From positions 1 through 10,722 of the forward strand of contig CABMPS010000054.1 in assembly GCA_902388545.1 (NCBI GenBank): 10,722 nt of DNA, given 5' to 3'. Under the pieces are notes generated by a model. It saw nothing but the letters and a program-made list of their open reading frames with translations, was not told the DNA's origin and ran no database searches. This DNA is from an uncultured Collinsella sp. Its GTDB lineage: Bacteria; Actinomycetota; Coriobacteriia; Coriobacteriales; Coriobacteriaceae. The translations under genes were made by a program, and so were the position numbers. Within the stretch, counting starts at the first letter, position 1; each line of letters starts with the position of its first letter. Positions 6,856 through 10,722 of the stretch are shown piece after piece.

Positions 6856-7170
6856 CTTTGCTAGAGCATATCGCTCGCCATTAGTCAAGGCATAGCTGTT
6901 TAAACGAAATAGCCTCAGTCTCAGCACGTTTGCATCTGTTTAAAAGCGGTAATAATGACAGCATGCGCATATCCGTCGTGTAAGTATTGGTTGGGTATCA
7001 GTTATCAGCGGCAGATCAGCCAATGATGCTGGAATGTAATCAACTTGTAACAAATTAAGACGTTTAAACAAATAATGCTACCTTTTGCAGTTTTTCAAAC
7101 AATTCTGCTGTATTTGCAGCTATACTCCATAACTGTCGTGTAGGAATTACGTAGACAAAAAGGAGGTTAT
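6856..7170 (+). promoter_or_regulatory. AT-rich control region of the mannose PTS operon
   Basis: About 315 bases with no gene and clearly lower GC than its surroundings. It holds three GTTTAAA(C/A) boxes (6898-6905, 6938-6945, 7062-7069), of which the first and third are the full palindrome GTTTAAAC. Two similar boxes TGCT-N(5/6)-TTGCAG follow (7076-7090 and 7106-7119), one ending just before a good -10 candidate, TATACT (7121-7126). No good -35 sits 16-18 bases upstream of it, which suggests activator dependence. The leader to the first start codon would be about 40 bases and ends in AGGAGG (7161-7166). Confidence 0.5.
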
Positions 7171-7173
7171 GTG

Positions 7174-8163
7174 ATGGTAAGTATTGTTCTTGCTAGCCAT
7201 GGTGACTTGGCGGCTGGAATCAAGCAGACGGGCTCGATGGTCTTTGGCGATCAGCCGTCTGTTGCCGTGGTCTCGCTCGAGCCGAGCATGGGCCCCGACG
7301 ACTTCCGTGCCAAGGTCGAGGAGGCAATCGCTTCCTTCGAGGACCAGGAGCAGGTGCTCTTCCTCGTTGATCTGTGGGGCGGCACGCCGTTCAACCAGAT
7401 CAGCGGGCTCATCGAGGGCCACGATTCCTGGGCTATCGTCACCGGTGTCAACCTGCCTATGCTCATCGAGGCATATTCGCAGCGCTTTGACGCAAAGAAC
7501 ACTGCACATGCGATCGCAAAACATCTCGTGACTGAGGCTAAGGCCGGCGTGCGCGTCAAGCCCGAGTCCCTGGAGCCCGAGGAGAAGAAGCCGGCTGCGG
7601 CCGCCGCTGCTCCTGCGGGTGCCATTCCTCCGGGAACGGTGATCGGCGACGGGCACATCAAGATCGCCCACGTCCGTATCGACACGCGCCTGCTGCATGG
7701 TCAGGTGGCCACCACGTGGACCAAGCAGATCAACCCCAACCGCATCATCGTGGTCTCCGACGGCGTTGCTCACGACGAGCTCCGCAAGACCATGATCGAG
7801 CAGGCTGCCCCTCCGGGAGTCCACGCCAACGTCGTGCCTATCAAGAAGATGGCCGAGGTCGTCAAGGACACGCGCTTTGGCGACACCAAGGCGATGCTGC
7901 TGTTCGAGAACCCGCAGGATCTGCTCAGGGCCATCGAGGCCGGCGTCGACATCAAGGAAGCCAACATCGGTTCCATGGCCCACTCCAAGGGCAAGGTCGT
8001 CGTCACTAACGCTGTCGCTATGGGCGATGACGATGTCAAGACCATCGAGGCTCTCAAGGCCAAGGGCGTCAAGTTCGAGGTCCGCAAGGTTCCTTCGGAT
8101 TCCTCCGAGGATCTCGACGCCATGTTGAAGAAAGCTAAGGCCGAACTGGCCGCTCAAGCATAG
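7174..8163 (+). CDS. manX: PTS mannose-family transporter subunit IIAB
   Basis: A 329-aa cytoplasmic phosphocarrier with two fused domains. IIA spans about 1-128 with the phosphorylation site in IVLASHGDLAAG (His9) and the family motif VDLWGGTPFNQ. An Ala/Pro/Lys linker (about 130-157) joins it to IIB, about 160-329, whose site is in RIDTRLLHGQVATTW (His175). Both histidines sit almost exactly where they do in E. coli ManX. IIA takes phosphate from HPr, passes it to IIB, and IIB phosphorylates the sugar during import through IIC-IID. I chose ATG 7174 over GTG 7171 because it is 7 bases from AGGAGG, against 4; the choice changes one residue. It is the first gene of the operon, 18 bases before manY. 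The substrate is probably mannose and/or glucose, but amino sugars are possible in this family. Confidence 0.95.
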   Translation: MVSIVLASHGDLAAGIKQTGSMVFGDQPSVAVVSLEPSMGPDDFRAKVEEAIASFEDQEQVLFLVDLWGGTPFNQISGLIEGHDSWAIVTGVNLPMLIEAYSQRFDAKNTAHAIAKHLVTEAKAGVRVKPESLEPEEKKPAAAAAAPAGAIPPGTVIGDGHIKIAHVRIDTRLLHGQVATTWTKQINPNRIIVVSDGVAHDELRKTMIEQAAPPGVHANVVPIKKMAEVVKDTRFGDTKAMLLFENPQDLLRAIEAGVDIKEANIGSMAHSKGKVVVTNAVAMGDDDVKTIEALKAKGVKFEVRKVPSDSSEDLDAMLKKAKAELAAQA

Positions 8164-8181
8164 TAAAGGAGGGTCCGATAC

Positions 8182-9000
8182 ATGTCTGCAATCACTATTC
8201 TGCTTGTTGCGATTGTCGCGTTGCTTGCCGGTATGGAAGGCATTCTGGATGAGTTCCAGTTCCATCAGCCGCTCGTGGCATGCACGCTTATCGGTCTCGT
8301 AACCGGTCACCTTCAGGAGGGCATCCTCCTGGGCGGTTCGCTCCAGATGATGGCCCTTGGCTGGGCTAACGTCGGCGCCGCCGTCGCGCCTGACGCCGCT
8401 CTGGCCTCGGTCGCTTCTTCGATCATCATGGTGCTCGCCCTCAACGGCGGCGCCACCGATTCGGCCAAGGCCGTTACCGCCGCCATCGCCGTCGCCGTCC
8501 CGCTGTCGGTCGCTGGTCTGTTCCTGACCATGATCTGCCGTACCCTGGCTACCGCTATGGTTCACGCCATGGACGCCTGCGCCGAGAAGGGCGACTTCGC
8601 CGGCATCGAGCGTTGGCAGTACGCCGGCATCCTCATGCAGGGTGTTCGTATCGCCATCCCGGCAGTACTTCTGTGCATCATCCCGGCCGAGGCCGTTACC
8701 AACGCGCTTAACGCTATGCCCGATTGGCTGTCCGGCGGCATGGCTGTCGGCGGCGGCATGGTCGCTTCCGTCGGTTACGCCATGGTCATCAACATGATGG
8801 CCACCAAGGAGACCTGGCCGTTCTTCATCCTCGGCTTTGTCCTTGCTGCCATCCCTCAGCTCACGCTGATCGCCCTTGGCCTCATCGGCATCTCCCTTGC
8901 CCTCATCTACCTTGGCCTTAAGGATCTGGCCAAGCAGGGTGGCGGCATGGGCGGTGGCTCCGGTGACCCGCTCGGCGACATTCTGAACGATTACGAGTAG
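8182..9000 (+). CDS. manY: PTS mannose-family transporter subunit IIC
   Basis: A 272-aa, very hydrophobic membrane protein, close to the usual length of about 265-270. The ATG at 8182 follows AAAGGAGG by 9 bases. Family features include the N-terminal hydrophobic segment, the stretch LEGSLQ-like GGSLQMMALGWANVGAAVAPD (about 51-71), and several long hydrophobic helices through to IALGLIGISLALIYLGL. The C-terminal 30 residues are Gly-rich and hydrophilic (GGGMGGGSGDP). IIC forms the sugar channel with IID. It lies 18 bases after manX and 16 before manZ, so translation of the three is likely linked. Confidence 0.95.
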   Translation: MSAITILLVAIVALLAGMEGILDEFQFHQPLVACTLIGLVTGHLQEGILLGGSLQMMALGWANVGAAVAPDAALASVASSIIMVLALNGGATDSAKAVTAAIAVAVPLSVAGLFLTMICRTLATAMVHAMDACAEKGDFAGIERWQYAGILMQGVRIAIPAVLLCIIPAEAVTNALNAMPDWLSGGMAVGGGMVASVGYAMVINMMATKETWPFFILGFVLAAIPQLTLIALGLIGISLALIYLGLKDLAKQGGGMGGGSGDPLGDILNDYE

Positions 9001-9016
9001 GAGGGGAGTGATACAT

Positions 9017-9937
9017 ATGGCAGAGAACAAGATTCAGCTCACCAAGGCTGACCGTAAGAAGGTTTGCTTCCGTCATCAGTTCCTTCAGGGCTCGTGGAAC
9101 TACGAGCGTATGCAGAACGGCGGCTGGTGCTTCGCAATGATCCCTGCGATCAAGAAGCTCTACACCAGCAAGGATGACCAGATTGCCGCTCTTAAGCGCC
9201 ACCTGGAGTTCTATAACACCCACCCCTATGTTTCCGCCCCCGTCATTGGCGTTACCCTCGCCCTCGAGGAGGAGCGCGCCAACGGTGCTCCGATTGACGA
9301 CGTCGCCATTCAGGGCGTCAAGGTCGGTATGATGGGCCCGCTCGCCGGCGTCGGCGACCCCGCCTTCTGGTTCACCCTTCGCCCGATTCTGGGTGCACTG
9401 GGCGCTTCCCTGGCCCTGTCCGGCAGCATCGCCGGTCCGCTGCTGTTCTTCTTCGCGTGGAACATCATCCGTTACGCCTTCCTGTGGTACACGCAGGAGT
9501 TTGGCTACAAGGTCGGCTCCTCCATCGCCAAGGACCTCTCCGGCGGTCTGATGGGCAAGGTCACCGAGGGTGCTTCCATCCTGGGTATGTTCATCATCGG
9601 CGCCCTGGTCGAGCGCTGGGTGTCCATCTCCCTCACCCCGGTCGTCTCCAAGGTCACGCAGTCCGCTGGCGCCTATATCGACTGGGCCAACCTGCCCGCC
9701 GGTTCTGAGGGCATCAAGCAGGCATTGACGATGTACAGCTCTGTCGGTGCCAACGCACTCGACCCGGTGAAGGTCACCACGCTTCAGGCCAACCTCGATC
9801 AGCTCATCCCCGGCCTTGCCGCCGTGTGCCTGACCCTTCTGGTCTGCAAGCTCCTCAAGAAGAAGGTCAGCCCGATCGTCATCATCCTGGCTCTCTTCGC
9901 CGTCGGCATCATCGGTCGCGTCTGCGGCTTCATGTAA
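9017..9937 (+). CDS. manZ: PTS mannose-family transporter subunit IID
   Basis: A 306-aa membrane subunit. I chose ATG 9017 because AGGAGGGG (8999-9006) is 10 bases upstream, while the in-frame GTG at 9008 is only one base from it. The N-terminal half is cytoplasmic in character and carries the IID hallmarks: RHQFLQGSWNYERMQNGGW, the segment with ALEEERANG, and GPLAGVGDPAFW (about residues 108-119). Hydrophobic helices follow, at about 128-150, 188-205 and at the C-terminus (about 263-305). IID is specific to the mannose family and completes the channel with IIC. It is the last gene before the terminator at 9994. Confidence 0.95.
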   Translation: MAENKIQLTKADRKKVCFRHQFLQGSWNYERMQNGGWCFAMIPAIKKLYTSKDDQIAALKRHLEFYNTHPYVSAPVIGVTLALEEERANGAPIDDVAIQGVKVGMMGPLAGVGDPAFWFTLRPILGALGASLALSGSIAGPLLFFFAWNIIRYAFLWYTQEFGYKVGSSIAKDLSGGLMGKVTEGASILGMFIIGALVERWVSISLTPVVSKVTQSAGAYIDWANLPAGSEGIKQALTMYSSVGANALDPVKVTTLQANLDQLIPGLAAVCLTLLVCKLLKKKVSPIVIILALFAVGIIGRVCGFM

Positions 9938-9993
9938 GCACGCTTCGGCTTAAGACCGAGAGTTGCTAGGCAAGGGCTTTTGAGCCATTGAAA

Positions 9994-10038
9994 CGGACCG
10001 CACCCGGTGGGTACACTGGATGCGGTCCGATTGTTTTT
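9994..10038 (+). terminator. Terminator between manZ and the DUF956 gene
   Basis: CGGACCGCA (9994-10002) pairs with TGCGGTCCG (10021-10029). One C/A mismatch inside, a further 6-bp stem CCGGTG/CACTGG (10004-10009 with 10014-10019) closes on a GGTA loop. The tail ATTGTTTTT follows. It ends only 20 bases before the DUF956 start, so that gene must be read through from manXYZ or use a promoter hidden in this region. Confidence 0.88.
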
Positions 10039-10057
10039 ATTGGAGGGCGAGGCGCGT

Positions 10058-10456
10058 ATGGCGCAATCTCAGAACAGCACGGTCGATCTGGCAACGCCGG
10101 CAACCTGCCTGATGGGGCTTACCAGTCACGGTAACGTGATGGTGGGCAATAAGGCGTTTGAGTACTATAACGAGCGTAATCCCGAGGATTATATCCAAAT
10201 CCCGTGGGACGAGGTCGACTATATTGCCGCCGAGGTTTTGCGCGGCACCAAGAAGATTACGCGTTTTGCCATCTTCACCAAGGACAACGGTCACTTTACG
10301 TTTTCGACGCGCGACGACAAAGAGACGTTGCGCGCGGTCCGCAAGTACGTCGACGAGGATAAGCTCGTGCGTTCGCCTGACTTTATCGATGTGACGGCTA
10401 AGGGCGCCAAGAGCATCCCCTCCGTTATCAAAAACCTCTTCCACAAAGGCAACTAG
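10058..10456 (+). CDS. manO: DUF956 family protein (ManO-like), mannose PTS-associated
   Basis: A 132-aa soluble protein from ATG 10058; GGAGGG and GAGG sites lie 6-14 bases upstream. A longer in-frame start at 10007 would lie inside the terminator and is unlikely. The sequence matches DUF956 as I recall it: MAQSQN..VDL.T.AT..GLTSHG near the N-terminus, then GNKAFEYYNERNPEDYIQIPWDEVDYI (about 28-54), and FAIFTKDNGHFTFSTRDDKETLRAVRKY. No transmembrane segment is visible. In streptococci, lactococci and Listeria this family sits right after the man PTS genes and is called ManO there; a regulatory role has been proposed. The position here, downstream of manXYZ but past a terminator, agrees with lower expression than the transporter. 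The symbol rests on family and context. Confidence 0.88.
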   Translation: MAQSQNSTVDLATPATCLMGLTSHGNVMVGNKAFEYYNERNPEDYIQIPWDEVDYIAAEVLRGTKKITRFAIFTKDNGHFTFSTRDDKETLRAVRKYVDEDKLVRSPDFIDVTAKGAKSIPSVIKNLFHKGN

Positions 10457-10477
10457 CCATTAAAGAGCGCCCCCCTA

Positions 10478-10560
10478 AAGTGGGACACAGTTTCCCAGCG
10501 AGGTCCCATGGGGAAAGTCTGACCCAGAATTTGCCTGGATAGTGGGACGCACTTTCCGGA
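10478..10560. repeat. Second REP-like repeat cluster built on GTGGGAC-CA-TTTCC
   Basis: AAGTGGGACACAGTTTCCC (10478-10496) recurs at 10541-10560 as AGTGGGACGCACTTTCCGGA (15 of 17 core bases). Between them at 10509-10526 lies an inverted, degenerate copy (TGGGGAAAGTCTGACCCA, about 14 of 17). It starts 22 bases after the DUF956 stop. The unit is different from the GGGGACGTTCTT family at 6773. The nearest copies may fold into a hairpin after the gene, and no other terminator is visible there. Confidence 0.65.
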
Positions 10561-10622
10561 GGGCTGTTCCACCGCAACTTCGAAGAGTGGGTATACGCTG
10601 CATTACAGCGGCGTAAATCTGC

Positions 10623-10628
10623 TACACT
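10623..10628 (+). promoter_or_regulatory. Possible -10 box for the tRNA gene
   Basis: TACACT lies 10 bases before the first base of the tRNA, about where a -10 would be for a tRNA transcript with almost no leader. No convincing -35 is seen 16-18 bases upstream; the GCATTACAG around 10600 is a poor match. The tRNA could also be co-transcribed from further upstream. Confidence 0.35.
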
Positions 10629-10638
10629 AATACAACAT

Positions 10639-10711
10639 GCCTCCGTAGCTCAGGGGATAGAGCACCGCTCTCCTAAAGCGGGTGTCGACGGTTCGAATCC
10701 GCCCGGGGGTG
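10639..10711 (+). tRNA. tRNA-Arg, anticodon CCT (reads AGG)
   Basis: A 73-base cloverleaf: acceptor GCCTCCG (10639-10645) with CGGGGGT (10704-10710, two G-U pairs), D-arm GCTC/GAGC, anticodon arm CCGCT-CTCCTAA-AGCGG with CCT at 10672-10674, a 5-base variable loop, and a T-arm with loop TTCGAAT. The T stem GACGG/CCGCC has one A-C mismatch (10688/10702). The discriminator is G10711; CCA is not encoded. Identity follows from the anticodon and the normal structure. Confidence 0.93.
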
Positions 10712-10722
10712 CACCGCAATAT

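Noticed and set aside
7076..7119. Sigma-54 promoter for manXYZ (TTTGCA looks like a -12 element)
   Set aside because: Neither TTTGCA copy has the GG dinucleotide required at the matching -24 position, and no LevR-type activator gene is in the window.
7147..9030. 627-codon open frame on the minus strand opposite manX and manY
   Set aside because: It lies antisense to two unmistakable PTS genes, has an Asp/Gly/His-rich composition typical of antisense frames in high-GC genes, and has no domain.
10007..10057. Upstream in-frame start for the DUF956 gene
   Set aside because: It would start inside the terminator hairpin; the family N-terminus MAQSQN and the ribosome binding site both point to 10058.

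Overview
The window looks like a chromosomal segment of a gut Coriobacteriia, most likely Collinsella or a close relative. The basis is GC-rich coding sequence, frequent GAG/GCC/CGC codons, GTG as well as ATG starts, strong AGGAGG-type ribosome binding sites, a mannose-family PTS operon with a DUF956 gene, and the style of the left-edge surface protein. The genus is inferred from familiarity, not from a search.

Layout. (1) Bases 1-1219, minus strand: the 5' part of a single-pass membrane protein with a long acidic cytoplasmic tail, cut by the window edge. (2) 1353-3194, minus strand: a TetR-family regulator followed by a polytopic membrane protein (probably DUF5692), closed by a strong terminator. 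(3) 3382-6160, plus strand: a large iron-sulfur/FAD/NAD(P) oxidoreductase of the GltD type, divergent from the TetR gene. The gap between them holds two perfect 15-bp palindromes of the same design, which are likely TetR operators. Both effector genes carry a single-base frameshift as given: a missing base near 2402 in the membrane-protein gene and an extra A in a 7-A run at 3662-3668 in the oxidoreductase. Both are repairable by one base and reading resumes with good family-like sequence, so sequencing error and real inactivation are both open. (4) 6161-6770: a 190-base leader that can fold into a long closed multibranch structure followed by a hairpin over the ribosome binding site, then a GTG-started hypA (nickel metallochaperone). 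(5) 6773-6855: an inverted/direct repeat cluster of REP/REPIN type. (6) 6856-10456: a regulatory region and a mannose-family PTS operon, manXYZ (IIAB, IIC, IID), then a terminator and a DUF956 (ManO-like) gene. (7) 10478-10711: a second, unrelated REP-like cluster and tRNA-Arg(CCT).

How it works together. The PTS block is a complete membrane part of a mannose/glucose-type transporter: phosphate passes from HPr (not in the window) to His9 of IIA, then His175 of IIB, then the sugar, which enters through IIC-IID. The TetR, membrane protein and oxidoreductase look like one regulon controlled from the shared intergenic region; its substrate is not evident. The most unusual items are the candidate structured RNA upstream of hypA, the paired TetR palindromes, and the two frameshifts in adjacent divergent genes.
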